From NCBI RefSeq assembly GCF_001713475.1, contig NZ_CP016499.1, positions 4,527,501-4,591,500 on the forward strand: 64,000 nt of DNA. The letters are read 5' to 3'. The notes beneath the pieces are model-generated. The model did not search any database, had not been told where the DNA came from, and saw only the letters and a list, made by a program, of their open reading frames with translations. The DNA comes from Agrobacterium sp. RAC06 (lineage in GTDB: Bacteria; Pseudomonadota; Alphaproteobacteria; Rhizobiales; Rhizobiaceae). The position numbers were made by a program, and so were the translations under genes. Shown in pieces: positions 45,961 through 55,667 of this stretch; within the stretch, counting starts at the first letter, position 1, and the number at the start of each line of letters is the position of its first letter.

Positions 45961-46779
45961 ATGACGAATGCCGCATTCGGACAGATCGTCCTCGTCGGTG
46001 CTGGCAATATGGGCGGCGCGATGCTGGCCGGCTGGCTGAAGAGCGGTGTTCCGGGCAATGCCGTCACGGTGCTCGACCCCGGTCCATCCGACAAGATGAT
46101 GGCGGTAATCAACGATGCCGGTGCCCGGCACTTGGTCACGCCGCCGGAAGGTCTGACGGCTGATATTCTTTTTCTCGCCCTGAAGCCGCAGGTCATGGAC
46201 GCGGTCCTGCCGGGCCTCAAGTCTCTCGTCGGGCCGCAGACGACGGTGGTTTCCGTTGCCGCCGGCAAGACCATCGCCTCGATGGAAGGCCATCTCGGCA
46301 AGGCGGCCATGGTGCGCGCCATGCCAAATACGCCGGCAATGGTCGGCCGTGGCATCACTGGCGCCTTTGCCAATGCTGCCGTCTCCGAAGAGCAGCGCGA
46401 CGTCGTGCATCGTCTTCTTCAGGTGTCCGGCCCGGTCGAATGGGTCTCGAGCGAAGCCGACATCAATGCCGTGACCGCCCTTTCTGGTAGCGGACCGGCC
46501 TATGTCTTTTACCTCGTCGAATGCATGGCAGAGGCAGGCCGGAAAGCGGGCCTGCCGGCGGACCTCGCCATGCGCCTCGCACGAGAAACGGTCGCGGGGG
46601 CTGGTGAATTGTTGCACCAGTCCCCCGACCCTGCCTCGCAATTGCGCAAGAACGTCACATCGCCTGGTGGGACGACGGCTGCTGCGCTCTCTGTGCTGAT
46701 GGCTGATGATGCGATGCAGCCGCTGTTCGATCAGGCGATCGAGGCGGCGCGCAAGCGGGCCGAGGAACTCGCCCAGTGA
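45961..46779 (+). CDS. proC: Pyrroline-5-carboxylate reductase
   Basis: A 272-residue NAD(P)H enzyme for the last step of proline synthesis. The Rossmann motif [17 protein letters not shown] is at the N-terminus; the signature [19 protein letters not shown] and the late segment [16 protein letters not shown] are typical and carry the substrate-binding residues. Length is normal. It begins 3 nt after ybjN and ends overlapping the next gene by 4 nt. Confidence 0.95.
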   Translation: MTNAAFGQIVLVGAGNMGGAMLAGWLKSGVPGNAVTVLDPGPSDKMMAVINDAGARHLVTPPEGLTADILFLALKPQVMDAVLPGLKSLVGPQTTVVSVAAGKTIASMEGHLGKAAMVRAMPNTPAMVGRGITGAFANAAVSEEQRDVVHRLLQVSGPVEWVSSEADINAVTALSGSGPAYVFYLVECMAEAGRKAGLPADLAMRLARETVAGAGELLHQSPDPASQLRKNVTSPGGTTAAALSVLMADDAMQPLFDQAIEAARKRAEELAQ

Positions 46780-47120
46780 GCGGCTCCGACATCACCTTTG
46801 CCGATTTCGAGAAGGTCGACATTCGCGTCGGCACGATTGTCGAGGTCGAAAACTTCCCGGAAGCGCGAAAGCCGGCCTTCAAGCTGAAGATCGATTTTGG
46901 TCCCGAGATCGGTATCAAGAAATCCTCGGCGCAGATCACCGTGCACTACACACCGGAAACGCTGATGGGACGCCAGGTGCTCGGGGTGGTCAACTTTCCG
47001 CCCCGGCAGATCGGGCCGTTTCGCTCCGAGGTTCTGACGCTCGGATTCGAGGATGAAAACGGCGCCATCGTGCTGGCGGCCGTCGAGCAACCGGTGCCGA
47101 ACGGCAAGAAGTTGATGTGA
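46776..47120 (+). CDS. CsaA-like tRNA-binding protein
   Basis: A 114-residue protein made of a single tRNA-binding (OB-fold, EMAP-II type) domain, as in Csa[21 protein letters not shown], then [30 protein letters not shown]. Start GTG 46776 overlaps proC by 4 nt (GTGA). In Bacillus CsaA acts as a chaperone aiding protein export; in alphaproteobacteria the role is not settled. A UUCG-loop terminator closes the operon. Confidence 0.88.
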   Translation: MSGSDITFADFEKVDIRVGTIVEVENFPEARKPAFKLKIDFGPEIGIKKSSAQITVHYTPETLMGRQVLGVVNFPPRQIGPFRSEVLTLGFEDENGAIVLAAVEQPVPNGKKLM

Positions 47121-47121
47121 C

Positions 47122-47146
47122 AAGGGGCCTTCGGGCCCCTTTTTCT
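47122..47146 (+). terminator. Terminator with TTCG tetraloop
   Basis: AAGGGGCC pairs with GGCCCCTT around a TTCG tetraloop, followed by TTTTC. It ends the ybjN-proC-csaA-like operon. Confidence 0.9.
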
Positions 47147-47160
47147 TGGCCTGAACAATC

Positions 47161-48543
47161 TCAGACCGGGACCCGGATAATGGCGCGCAGGCCACCGAGC
47201 GGGCTGTCTTCGAGCGTGACGTTGCCGCCGTGGCTGCGGGCGATGTCGCGGGCGATGGCGAGGCCGAGACCGGTGCCGGAGGCATCGAGATTGCGCGCTT
47301 CATCGAGGCGATAGAAGGGCTTGAAGACATCGTCGCGCGCTTCCTTCGGAATGCCCGGGCCGTCGTCATCGAAGACAATCACCAGCCACTTGGCCGTGTG
47401 CCGGGCGTCGATGTCGAGCCTGTGTGCGTAGCGTCGCGCATTGGAGGCGAGGTTGGTCACCAGACGCGTGAAGGCGTTGGGACGCACATGGACCAGCGCC
47501 TCGCCCTCCAGTGTCCAGGAGAAAGCGCGGTCGTGCAGGCTGAAGTCGGCTGCGACGCGCTCGAAGAGGTCGCGAAGATCGAGTGTACCGACGTCTTCCT
47601 CGACCTCTCCTTTGGCGAAATCGAGATAGCCTTCGAGCATGCTCTGCATGTCGTCGATGTCCTGGTTCAGGCTATCGATTTCCGGCCCGTCACCGGCGAG
47701 CGCGAGCTGCAGGCGAAAACGGGTCAGGATGGTGCGCAGGTCGTGGCTGACGCCCGCCAGCATGGCGGTACGCTGTTCCATCTGACGTTCGATGCGCTCA
47801 CGCATCAGGATGAAGGCAAGGCCGGCGCGGCGCACTTCGTCTGCTCCGCGCGGCGAGAAGTCTTCCGGCGGACGCTGTCCCTTGCCGAAGCTCTCGGCGG
47901 CGTTGGCCAAGGCCATAATCGGGCGGATCTGGCCGCGCAGGAAGAGAATGGAAATGGCGATCAGCACCAGCGCCGTCGAGACCATCCAGACGATAAAGAT
48001 GTGGGTATTCGAGGCATAGGCGGAATTGCGCGGCGCAAAGATGCGCAGGGTTTGGTCGTCAAGGACGACGCGGATCTCGACGAGGCGAGATGTCCCCACC
48101 GTGTCGATCCAGAAGGGACGGCGGATCTGCGCGGCGATTTCGTCCGAGAGGATCTGGTCGAGAATGGAGAAGAAGGGGCGCGGCCGGGGCGACGGCAATT
48201 CCGTGCCAGGCTCCAGGGAGACCATCAGGTTCAGGCGACTGGCCGCGACGTTGACGATCTTGTCAAAATCCTCGCGGTCCGGATAGAGCTCGATGAGCTC
48301 AATGACGGCCGCGATATCGCGGGTAACCGCTGCGGACAATCGTTCCGTCACCAGCTGCCAGTGACGCTCCATGAAGACGAAGGCAACGACCGTCTGCAGG
48401 ATCAGCATCGGCAGGATGATGATCAACAGCGAGCGGGCATAGATGCCGGTCGGCAGCCGATGACGCAGCCAGCGGAGAGAGCCCTTCAGGCCGGTCGCCG
48501 GGCTGCGGTCGTGATCTCGCCGGATCTGATCGAACAGCGTCAT
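47161..48543 (-). CDS. Sensor histidine kinase, EnvZ/CenK-like
   Basis: A 460-residue inner-membrane kinase. TM1 is at about 33-53 (LLIIILPMLILQTVVAFVF), with a periplasmic part of ~110 residues and TM2 near 185-205. HAMP leads to the H-box LAGVSHDLRTILTRFRL (His near residue 266), followed by the N-box LVTNLASNARRYA, DDDGPGIP, and GTGLGLAIARDIARS. All kinase boxes are intact. It follows an OmpR-type regulator on the same strand, with which it likely pairs. The trio MarR - regulator - kinase resembles PetP/PetR and the CenR/CenK envelope system of alphaproteobacteria. Confidence 0.88.
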   Translation of the reverse strand: MTLFDQIRRDHDRSPATGLKGSLRWLRHRLPTGIYARSLLIIILPMLILQTVVAFVFMERHWQLVTERLSAAVTRDIAAVIELIELYPDREDFDKIVNVAASRLNLMVSLEPGTELPSPRPRPFFSILDQILSDEIAAQIRRPFWIDTVGTSRLVEIRVVLDDQTLRIFAPRNSAYASNTHIFIVWMVSTALVLIAISILFLRGQIRPIMALANAAESFGKGQRPPEDFSPRGADEVRRAGLAFILMRERIERQMEQRTAMLAGVSHDLRTILTRFRLQLALAGDGPEIDSLNQDIDDMQSMLEGYLDFAKGEVEEDVGTLDLRDLFERVAADFSLHDRAFSWTLEGEALVHVRPNAFTRLVTNLASNARRYAHRLDIDARHTAKWLVIVFDDDGPGIPKEARDDVFKPFYRLDEARNLDASGTGLGLAIARDIARSHGGNVTLEDSPLGGLRAIIRVPV

Positions 48544-48585
48544 ATGCTACACTTCCTCGGCGCATCGCGCGCCGTTGCCGCGGCC

Positions 48586-49302
48586 TCAGTCCATGCTGAG
48601 GCGATAACCGATGCCGCGCACCGTCTGCAGCCAGACGGGGTTGGCGGGATCATCCTCGATCTTGCGCCGCAGGCGATTGATCTGGACGTCGATCGTGCGC
48701 TCGCCAACCTCCGCGTCGTTGCCGACCAGTTCGTGGCGCGGGATCGTATCGCCGGCCCGCGTCGCGAAGAGATACATGATGTCCTGTTCGCGGTCTGTCA
48801 GGCGGATGACCTCCGCACCTTTGCGCAGTTCCTTGCGCAGGACCGAGAAGGTGTAGGGACCGAACATGACCTGCTCGATCTTTGGTGCATCGGGGTTCAT
48901 GTTGCGCTTGAGAATATTGTTGATCCTGAGCACCAGTTCCCGCGGATCGAAGGGTTTGGCGAGGTAGTCGTCAGCACCGGCTTCGAGGCCTGCAATGCGG
49001 CTGTCGGCCTCCGAGCGGGCGGTCAGCAGAATGACCGGCGCGCGCTTGTCGTCGGAGAGGCTCTGGGTGAGCGAAAGGCCGGATTCGCCCGGCATCATCA
49101 CATCGAGGACGAGGAGGTCGAAGCTCAGGCCTTCAAGCTTGCGGCGCGCCTCGGCGGCATCGGCAGCGACGGAAACGCGGAATCCTTTCTCCGTCAAGAA
49201 CCGATGCAAGAGGTCGCGAATGCGCGTGTCGTCGTCGACCACAAGGAGATGCGGGGCGTCGTCGGTCAGCTCGATCTTCTTCGACACGTCAGTCTGCTCC
49301 AT
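48586..49302 (-). CDS. OmpR-family response regulator (PetR/CenR-like)
   Basis: A 238-residue regulator. Receiver domain: acidic pocket DDD near residue 24, phospho-acceptor D67 in LLVLDVMMPGESG, and K116 in DDYLAKPFDPREL. The C-terminal winged helix has RLTDREQDIMYLFATRAGD and ERTIDVQINRLRRKIEDDP. Its start overlaps the MarR gene end by 14 nt, so it is translationally coupled. In Rhodobacter capsulatus a MarR-OmpR pair (petP-petR) lies at petABC, and in Caulobacter CenR is essential for envelope integrity. This protein is a plausible relative. Confidence 0.9.
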   Translation of the reverse strand: MEQTDVSKKIELTDDAPHLLVVDDDTRIRDLLHRFLTEKGFRVSVAADAAEARRKLEGLSFDLLVLDVMMPGESGLSLTQSLSDDKRAPVILLTARSEADSRIAGLEAGADDYLAKPFDPRELVLRINNILKRNMNPDAPKIEQVMFGPYTFSVLRKELRKGAEVIRLTDREQDIMYLFATRAGDTIPRHELVGNDAEVGERTIDVQINRLRRKIEDDPANPVWLQTVRGIGYRLSMD

Positions 49303-49813
49303 CCGTTTCGAGAGGCTGGGTCACGGTCTGTTTCTGCATGCCTTCGAGGAAGCGCCGCACGGTGGCGCGTTCGTCCGATGTCATGCCCTCCATCGCATGC
49401 GCAATGCGGCGCGATTGCGGCTCGGAAAGCGCCAGCGACAGTTCGCGCCCGGCAAGCGTCGGATAAAGTCGGCGCTGGCGGCGGTCGGCGGGACCCGCCA
49501 TCTGCCTGATATAGCCGCTGTCGATCAGTTCCTTCAAAACCCGGGCCAGGCTCTGCTTGGTGATCTGCAGGATGCCGAGCAAGTCGGCAACGGTCATGCC
49601 TGGACGGCGGCTGACGAAATGCACGACGCGGTGGTGGGCGCGTCCGTAACCGAGCTTGGCAAGGATGGCATCCGGATCGGACACGAAATCACGATAGGCA
49701 AAAAACAGGCTTTCGATGGTTTCGAAGTCGATCGACTTGTCATCGACCACCGGCAGATCCGGCAGGATTTTCTTGGCAGTCTTCGTCGCAGACTGTCGGG
49801 CCACGCTCGTCAT
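49289..49813 (-). CDS. MarR-family regulator (PetP-like)
   Basis: A 174-residue winged-helix regulator. The recognition region reads GMTVADLLGILQITKQSLARVLKELIDSGYI, followed by a beta-wing with DRRQRRLYPTLAGREL, standard for MarR. Helical N- and C-termini would make the dimer. It is first in the leftward set MarR - OmpR regulator - histidine kinase. It overlaps the next gene by 14 nt, a tight link that makes a joint function likely. No ligand can be inferred. Confidence 0.88.
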   Translation of the reverse strand: MTSVARQSATKTAKKILPDLPVVDDKSIDFETIESLFFAYRDFVSDPDAILAKLGYGRAHHRVVHFVSRRPGMTVADLLGILQITKQSLARVLKELIDSGYIRQMAGPADRRQRRLYPTLAGRELSLALSEPQSRRIAHAMEGMTSDERATVRRFLEGMQKQTVTQPLETDGAD

Positions 49814-50119
49814 TCCTTTCCTCCGGCGCAGACGCGAGCGCCATCGCCGGTTATTACCCTCATCGCCCAGGGGCGATGCTTTCCCGAAGGCTAAGCCGCA
49901 TGAAGCGACTAACCGTTCTTCCTCGTCTCCCTGACGGGGATTGCCGGCAAAACTATGCGCAAGTGTAGCAAATTTCCAACAAATTTACGCTGATCGCACA
50001 GGTTAGGCGACGGTCGGGAAACCTATGGCCGCCATGCTCGTTACCACTGCACTGATCAATCACAAGTTCCGGACAAGCAGCTTCGGCCAGGCTTTGCCGA
50101 AGGAGAGAGGATTCGCGCC
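49814..50119. other. Divergent intergenic region of 306 nt
   Basis: This AT-richer stretch separates the leftward MarR gene from a rightward small ORF. It should hold both promoters. I see no longer ORF or RNA element. Confidence 0.45.
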
Positions 50120-50284
50120 ATGATGAACCGTGACCGTACCGCCCAGATTACTGCAAGCCCCAGCCTTCGTCCCGTTGCGATCTTCGTATTCACCGCCAAG
50201 CTGATGGTGGCGAGCTTTCTCGTTGCCCAGGCTTCCCTGCTTCCGGCGTCACCCGTCTCTCAGGTCTACGGCCTGTCCCGTTAA
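50120..50284 (+). CDS. Small membrane protein, 54 residues
   Basis: A short frame starting ATG ATG at 50120, preceded by AGGAGAGAGG. The product is mostly one hydrophobic segment (PVAIFVFTAKLMVASFLVA) after a polar N-terminus (MMNRDRTAQITASPSL) and ends SQVYGLSR. Third-position GC is high, as for real genes here. It is not a recognised family. It lies between the MarR gene and the metallo-hydrolase gene and could be a small membrane peptide. Confidence 0.5.
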   Translation: MMNRDRTAQITASPSLRPVAIFVFTAKLMVASFLVAQASLLPASPVSQVYGLSR

Positions 50285-50373
50285 GCCTAAACCCTGTGAG
50301 TTCGTCGCGGTTTCTCTCTTCGGTCTGGCATGATAGAGCGCATGTCAATCACGATCAGAAGGATAGCGAGCCC

Positions 50374-51018
50374 ATGGGACAGATACAGGCGGGCATCATC
50401 CCGGTTACCCCTTTCCAGCAGAATTGTACGATCCTGTTCGATGATGAAACGCGCGAGGGCGTGATCGTCGATCCGGGTGGGGACGTGGATGTCATCCTGC
50501 AGGTGATTGCGGAGAATGGACTGACCCTCAAGGCGATCTGGCTGACGCACGGGCATCTCGATCATGCGGGAGGTGCTGCCGAGCTCAAGGAAAAGACGGG
50601 GCTCACCATCATCGGACCGCACAAGGACGACCTGCCGCTTCTGCAGCGCATCGAGACGCAGGCGGCGAGCTACGGCATTTCGGGATTGCGCAGCGTGCTT
50701 CCCGACCGGTGGCTCGAAGACGGCGATACGGTCAGCTTCGGCGACCATACATTCGAGGTCTACCACTGCCCGGGCCACGCCCCAGGGCATGTCATCTACT
50801 TCAACCGCGACCAGAAGTTTGCCCATCTCGGCGACGTCTTGTTCAGCGGCTCGGTCGGACGAACCGATCTGCCGGGTGGCGACCACCAGACCCTGATGAA
50901 CTCGATCCGCGACAAGGTGCTGCCGCTCGGGGACGACGTCGGTTTCATCTGCGGCCATGGGCCCGGCAGCCGCATCGGCGACGAACGCCGATCCAATCCC
51001 TTCATCCAGGGGCTCTGA
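50374..51018 (+). CDS. Metallo-beta-lactamase fold hydrolase (glyoxalase II-like)
   Basis: A 214-residue hydrolase; ATG 50374 (AAGGA upstream) gives the family-typical start MGQIQAGIIPVTPFQQNCTI. Metal ligands THGHLDHAGG (H59, H61, D63, H64), CPGHAPGHV, and GRTDLPGGDH, with a final ICGHGPGS, are present. It belongs to the YcbL-like group of small glyoxalase-II-type enzymes, which hydrolyse thioesters such as lactoylglutathione; the actual substrate is not known. Cytoplasmic. Confidence 0.9.
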   Translation: MGQIQAGIIPVTPFQQNCTILFDDETREGVIVDPGGDVDVILQVIAENGLTLKAIWLTHGHLDHAGGAAELKEKTGLTIIGPHKDDLPLLQRIETQAASYGISGLRSVLPDRWLEDGDTVSFGDHTFEVYHCPGHAPGHVIYFNRDQKFAHLGDVLFSGSVGRTDLPGGDHQTLMNSIRDKVLPLGDDVGFICGHGPGSRIGDERRSNPFIQGL

Positions 51019-51025
51019 ACGAGAA

Positions 51026-51050
51026 AAAGCGCCGGGTGACCGGCGCTTTT
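51026..51050. terminator. Bidirectional terminator
   Basis: AAAGCGCCGG pairs with CCGGCGCTTT over GTGA, with flanking A and T runs. It lies between the converging hydrolase and BA14K genes. Confidence 0.9.
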
Positions 51051-51076
51051 GTCATTCTGCGGTGCGGTTACGGCCC

Positions 51077-51526
51077 TTAGCGGGCCGTGCAGAAGTGGGT
51101 TCTGCCGTCATAACCGACGAAGGTGCCGGTCCGCGGGTTGAAGCTCCGATAGCGCTGCGAGCAGTAGTCATACCAGGCGCCGGTCCAGGGCTCGACGCCA
51201 TAGGACTGAACCACCGGGCGCGGCTGCTGGTAAACTGGGCGCGGGCGATAGGTATGGCGCGGCGGCGGCGGATAATCATCGACGTAGTAGCCGGGCTCGT
51301 CATAGACCGAGACGGGGCGATCGATATAGACGCGGCGCTGCGGCGGCGGGCTTGCGAGTGCGGAGCCGACGATCATTCCGGTTGCGAGACCGATGACGCC
51401 CAGTGCCAGGGCATCGTCGCTGCGGTGGCGATAATGGCGGTCGCCGGCTTCGGCCTGGCTTGCCGCGGCGATCGGCGTCAGGGTGACTGCAGCCGCGAGA
51501 AGTGCGTGTTGCGCGAATTTCATCAT
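51077..51526 (-). CDS. BA14K-family protein
   Basis: A 149-residue secreted or membrane-bound protein. Signal peptide (MMKFAQHALLAAAVTLTPIAAASQAEAGD) and a second hydrophobic stretch (ALGVIGLATGMIVGSALAS) precede a Tyr/Pro/Arg-rich linker. The C-terminal BA14K box is YCSQRYRSFNPRTGTFVGYDG, ending HFCTAR, with two cysteines. The Brucella BA14K protein is an immunoreactive surface protein with lectin-like activity. This family is almost confined to Rhizobiales, which supports the taxonomic assignment. Confidence 0.9.
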   Translation of the reverse strand: MMKFAQHALLAAAVTLTPIAAASQAEAGDRHYRHRSDDALALGVIGLATGMIVGSALASPPPQRRVYIDRPVSVYDEPGYYVDDYPPPPRHTYRPRPVYQQPRPVVQSYGVEPWTGAWYDYCSQRYRSFNPRTGTFVGYDGRTHFCTAR

Positions 51527-51630
51527 GACGTCGTTCCTCGACCTTGCGAAATTACCTGAGCCGGTGTGGCTGTTCGGGCCGTCGGCGATGATCGCAATCT
51601 AGGAGGCTTTGCCTGAACGCAGGCTGAACG

Positions 51631-51654
51631 AAAAAACCCGGCATGAATGCCGGG
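51631..51654 (-). terminator. Terminator after cold-shock gene
   Basis: CCCGGCAT pairs with ATGCCGGG; read leftward the stem is followed by a T run. It ends the cspA-type transcript. Confidence 0.88.
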
Positions 51655-51681
51655 CCGCAATTCGTAGAAAACCGGGTAAAA

Positions 51682-51897
51682 TCAGCCGGAGATCTGCAGG
51701 TTTACGGCCTTAGGGCCCTTGCCACGGCGATCGGGTTCGGTGTCGAAGCTGACCTTCTGGTTTTCGGTCAGGCCCGACAGGCCCGATGCCTGAACGGCGG
51801 AAATATGGACGAAGATGTCCGCGCCGCCATTGTCGGGCTTGATGAAGCCAAAGCCCTTGTCGGTATTAAAAAACTTTACAGTGCCAGTCTCGGCCAT
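51682..51897 (-). CDS. Cold-shock protein (CspA family)
   Basis: A 71-residue single cold-shock domain. RNP1 is KGFGFIKP and RNP2 is DIFVHISA; the start is MAETGTVKFFNTD. It acts as an RNA chaperone or antiterminator by melting mRNA hairpins. AAGGACC precedes the ATG. A long upstream region (51898-52435) without an ORF is consistent with the long 5' leader such genes often carry. Confidence 0.94.
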   Translation of the reverse strand: MAETGTVKFFNTDKGFGFIKPDNGGADIFVHISAVQASGLSGLTENQKVSFDTEPDRRGKGPKAVNLQISG

Positions 51898-52435
51898 GCG
51901 TCAGGTCCTTTTCTCTCTGCCCATATTCGGCGGGGCAGCATTGCAATGTACCCGCAAGCGGGTGAGCGACAGGCATTTGTCGAAATTAGAGGAAAGGGGC
52001 CCTGTTACCGCAGTCTAACTCCCGACGATGTTTCCATCCTGTCAAGTTAGCCTGCCCGGGGTTGTTATAGCGTCCCCGGCGCGCACTCATTTATAGGTCT
52101 TCCCATGCTCTCAAAATTGCCCGAACGCGCGAAGATTGCTTGGTTTGTCGGAAATTGGCAAGCGAAAGTTTTAACCCTGTCCGGGGCGAGACTCCTTTGT
52201 TTTCAGTGTGAATGGAGTGATTCGTTACCGTCGCAAGGCCTCGTCACGCCATTTCGAAGAAAATTTGCATCGCTTGCGATGGAGATTGAGACAAAACCCC
52301 TCTCGAACACGGAAATTTGCGGGTGAAAATTTTCCGTGTTCGACGGTCTCGCATCCTGCGGGGGCCAAGCTTGTCAGGCAAATTGGCCCCAAACATGGGG
52401 CAAATGCCCGGCGGATAACAGGTTCGCGGCGTTCC
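51898..52435. other. 538-nt non-coding region upstream of the cold-shock gene
   Basis: The region lies between the cold-shock gene start and the end of a PQQ-type dehydrogenase gene. It is AT-richer than its surroundings and holds a strong inverted repeat (52304-52342) and a smaller one (CATCGC-TT-GCGATG, 52268-52281). The rightward frame 52105-52326 has a codon pattern unlike the genes here and is not called. Leader and promoter of the cold-shock gene are expected here. Confidence 0.5.
52304..52342. repeat. Long hairpin, 15-bp stem with one bulge
   Basis: CGAACACGGAAA (52304-52315) is the exact reverse complement of TTTCCGTGTTCG (52331-52342). The inner TTT/AAA can extend the stem past a single bulged A. 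No T tract follows on either side, so it is not a typical terminator. Confidence 0.75.
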
Positions 52436-53578
52436 TCAACTCTGGCCAGCACGGGTAAGGCGTAGAAGCTGTCCATCCTCTTCGTCGGTCACCAGCAGGA
52501 TGGAGCCGTCTGGCGCGACCTTCACGTCGCGAATGCGGCCGTAGTCGCCTTGCAGAATGCGTTCTTCTTTGCCGATCGAGCCGTCATCGTTGCGCTCGAT
52601 GCGGGCGATCAGCTGATATTTCAATGCGGCGACCAGGAAGTCGCCTTCCCATTCCGGGAACATGGCGCCGCGGTAGATCGCTAGCGCTCCCGGCGCGATC
52701 GACGGGTCCCAGTAGTGAAGCGGCTGCTCGTAGCCATCGGCAGACTGACCGATGCCGATTTCGGCGCCGGAATAGTGCTTGCCATAGGAGATGACCGGCC
52801 AGCCATAGTTGTTGCCTGCTTCGGGTGCATTGATTTCGTCACCGCCGCGCGCGCCATGTTCGACGGAATAAAGCCTGTTGTCGGCGGGATCGATGACTAT
52901 GCCTTGTGGATTGCGGTGACCGCTGGACCAGACTTCGGGAAGAAGTTGCCCGCTGGGGTTGGCGGAAGAAGGGGTGCCGTCGGCATTGATGCGGATGATC
53001 TTGCCGGCGTGATCGCCCTGATCCTGGGCGCGGTCCGGTTCTCCACGATCGCCGATGCCGAAAAACAGGCTGCCATCAGCGGCGACAGCGATCCGGGATC
53101 CAAAATGCTGGCCGGCGCCAGTCAGCTTGTTCATGAGAAAGATCCGACGGACATCCTCGAGGCGTCGTTCGTTTGCGCTCAGGCGAGCGGAGAAGACAGC
53201 CGTGCCCTGTCCACCCGGACCGGGGGCGGCTGCGGTAAAGAAGAGACGGCGGCTTTTGGCGAAGTCGGGAGAGAGGGCGAGGTCGAGCAGTCCACCCTGG
53301 CCAACGGCTGCTATCCTCGGCAAGCCGCCCAGCGGACGACCGACTTCACCATCACGAATGATCCGCATGCGGCCGGGACGCTCGGTGACGATGAACGCCC
53401 CATCCGGCAGCACTTCAACCGACCAGGGGTTTTCGAGGCCCTCGGCGATGCTGGTGACCTCGATGGTGACGTCTCCGGCCCGGATCTCCCGGGGCTCTTC
53501 TGCCAATGCGGACGTCGCAACCGATATGGCAAGGACGGGCACGCACAGCCGTGCGATTCTGTCGAAGGGGTTCAGCAT
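52436..53578 (-). CDS. PQQ-dependent sugar dehydrogenase (soluble, Asd-type), copy 1
   Basis: A 380-residue periplasmic enzyme of the six-bladed beta-propeller family (aldose sugar dehydrogenase). ATG 53578, the third of three tandem ATGs, lies 6 nt after GAGGAG. Signal peptide to about residue 26 (VPVLAISVATSALAEEP). Motifs: GLENPWSVEVLPDGAFIVTERPGRM, TGAGQHFGSRIA, GDRGEPDRAQDQ, VWSSGHRNPQGI, and EHGARGGDEIN, with catalytic His and the PQQ/calcium site. It oxidises aldoses at C1. A paralogue lies at 55.7 kb. No pqq synthesis gene is visible. Confidence 0.9.
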   Translation of the reverse strand: MLNPFDRIARLCVPVLAISVATSALAEEPREIRAGDVTIEVTSIAEGLENPWSVEVLPDGAFIVTERPGRMRIIRDGEVGRPLGGLPRIAAVGQGGLLDLALSPDFAKSRRLFFTAAAPGPGGQGTAVFSARLSANERRLEDVRRIFLMNKLTGAGQHFGSRIAVAADGSLFFGIGDRGEPDRAQDQGDHAGKIIRINADGTPSSANPSGQLLPEVWSSGHRNPQGIVIDPADNRLYSVEHGARGGDEINAPEAGNNYGWPVISYGKHYSGAEIGIGQSADGYEQPLHYWDPSIAPGALAIYRGAMFPEWEGDFLVAALKYQLIARIERNDDGSIGKEERILQGDYGRIRDVKVAPDGSILLVTDEEDGQLLRLTRAGQS

Positions 53579-53737
53579 CATCATCTCCTCACAGCCATCG
53601 ATTGCTCGTCGAGAAGATGGGGACTGAAATGCAGCTGGCAAGGCGTTTCACAGCCGGCGCCCGCCTCATGACGTAGTTTTGAAGGCGAAGTGTGCAGCTG
53701 GCGTCGGCATTCCAGATCCAGATGTTCGACCTGCCGC

Positions 53738-54133
53738 TTACCGCTGATCGCTGTTTTCGCCTTGGACGATTTCCTGCCATCCGCGCTTCCAAAGGGCGAA
53801 GCCACCGGCTGCCATGACCGTGAAGCAGGCGAAGAGGAGAACGATCAGCACATGGCGCTCCTTCTGCGGGAGGGGCAGGTGCTCAACTGCTGAGGCCGGG
53901 ACATCGACCAGTCGGACAGGGGCGGCCGGGACGATGCTTCCGGTGGTCAGGCGATCTGCCGAGATGGTGGAAGCCGACGGGGCCACGATGACCTTGTCCT
54001 GGCTGGGCGGCGAGGCGGCACCGGGACTTCCGAACATGAAGAGAGCCAAAGCCAAGCCGCTGGCAGCGGCGAGCCAGGCCAGTGAACGGCTTCGCCTTGA
54101 GGGTGGCGTGCATGCTTCCAATTCATAATCCAT
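53738..54133 (-). CDS. Hypothetical protein with two membrane helices
   Basis: A 131-residue protein from ATG 54133 (GTG 54142 possible). Two hydrophobic segments: ~17-38 (LAWLAAASGLALALFMFGS) and ~95-113 (HVLIVLLFACFTVMAAGGF), with a ~55-residue polar loop between rich in Ser, Thr and Pro. The C-terminus is basic, then acidic. No family recognised. It lies between a PQQ-dehydrogenase and the aminotransferase gene, the latter reading the other way. Confidence 0.6.
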   Translation of the reverse strand: MDYELEACTPPSRRSRSLAWLAAASGLALALFMFGSPGAASPPSQDKVIVAPSASTISADRLTTGSIVPAAPVRLVDVPASAVEHLPLPQKERHVLIVLLFACFTVMAAGGFALWKRGWQEIVQGENSDQR

Positions 54134-54336
54134 GACAGGCACCTACATTCTTGTCCTGACCGCATGAAACCGTGTGATCGCGTCGTCATGGCGACGAAAT
54201 TGTGGCGTTTCCCAACTCGAATTGTGATTTCGGCGGTGCTTGTGAACTCGTGCCCACAGACGCATTGGAATGGTGACGCAAATCTCTTGCGCCATCCGTG
54301 CTTTTGGCTTGAAAGGCCGGGGCTCTTTCGCCATAG

Positions 54337-55599
<1,263 letters not shown>

Positions 55600-55624
55600 G
55601 CAATTTTCTGGTTCAAACCATAAG

Positions 55625-55654
55625 AAAAGGGCCCGCGTTGCGGGCCCTTTTACT
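55625..55654. terminator. Bidirectional terminator after aatA
   Basis: AAAAGGGCCCGC pairs with GCGGGCCCTTTT over GTT, a 12-bp stem. It serves aatA and the converging dehydrogenase gene. Confidence 0.92.
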
Positions 55655-55667
55655 TTGACAATAATGA

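Noticed and set aside
52105..52326. 73-residue rightward ORF upstream of the cold-shock gene
   Set aside because: Codon use and composition differ from real genes here, no ribosome site or domain is seen, and it overlaps probable leader structures.
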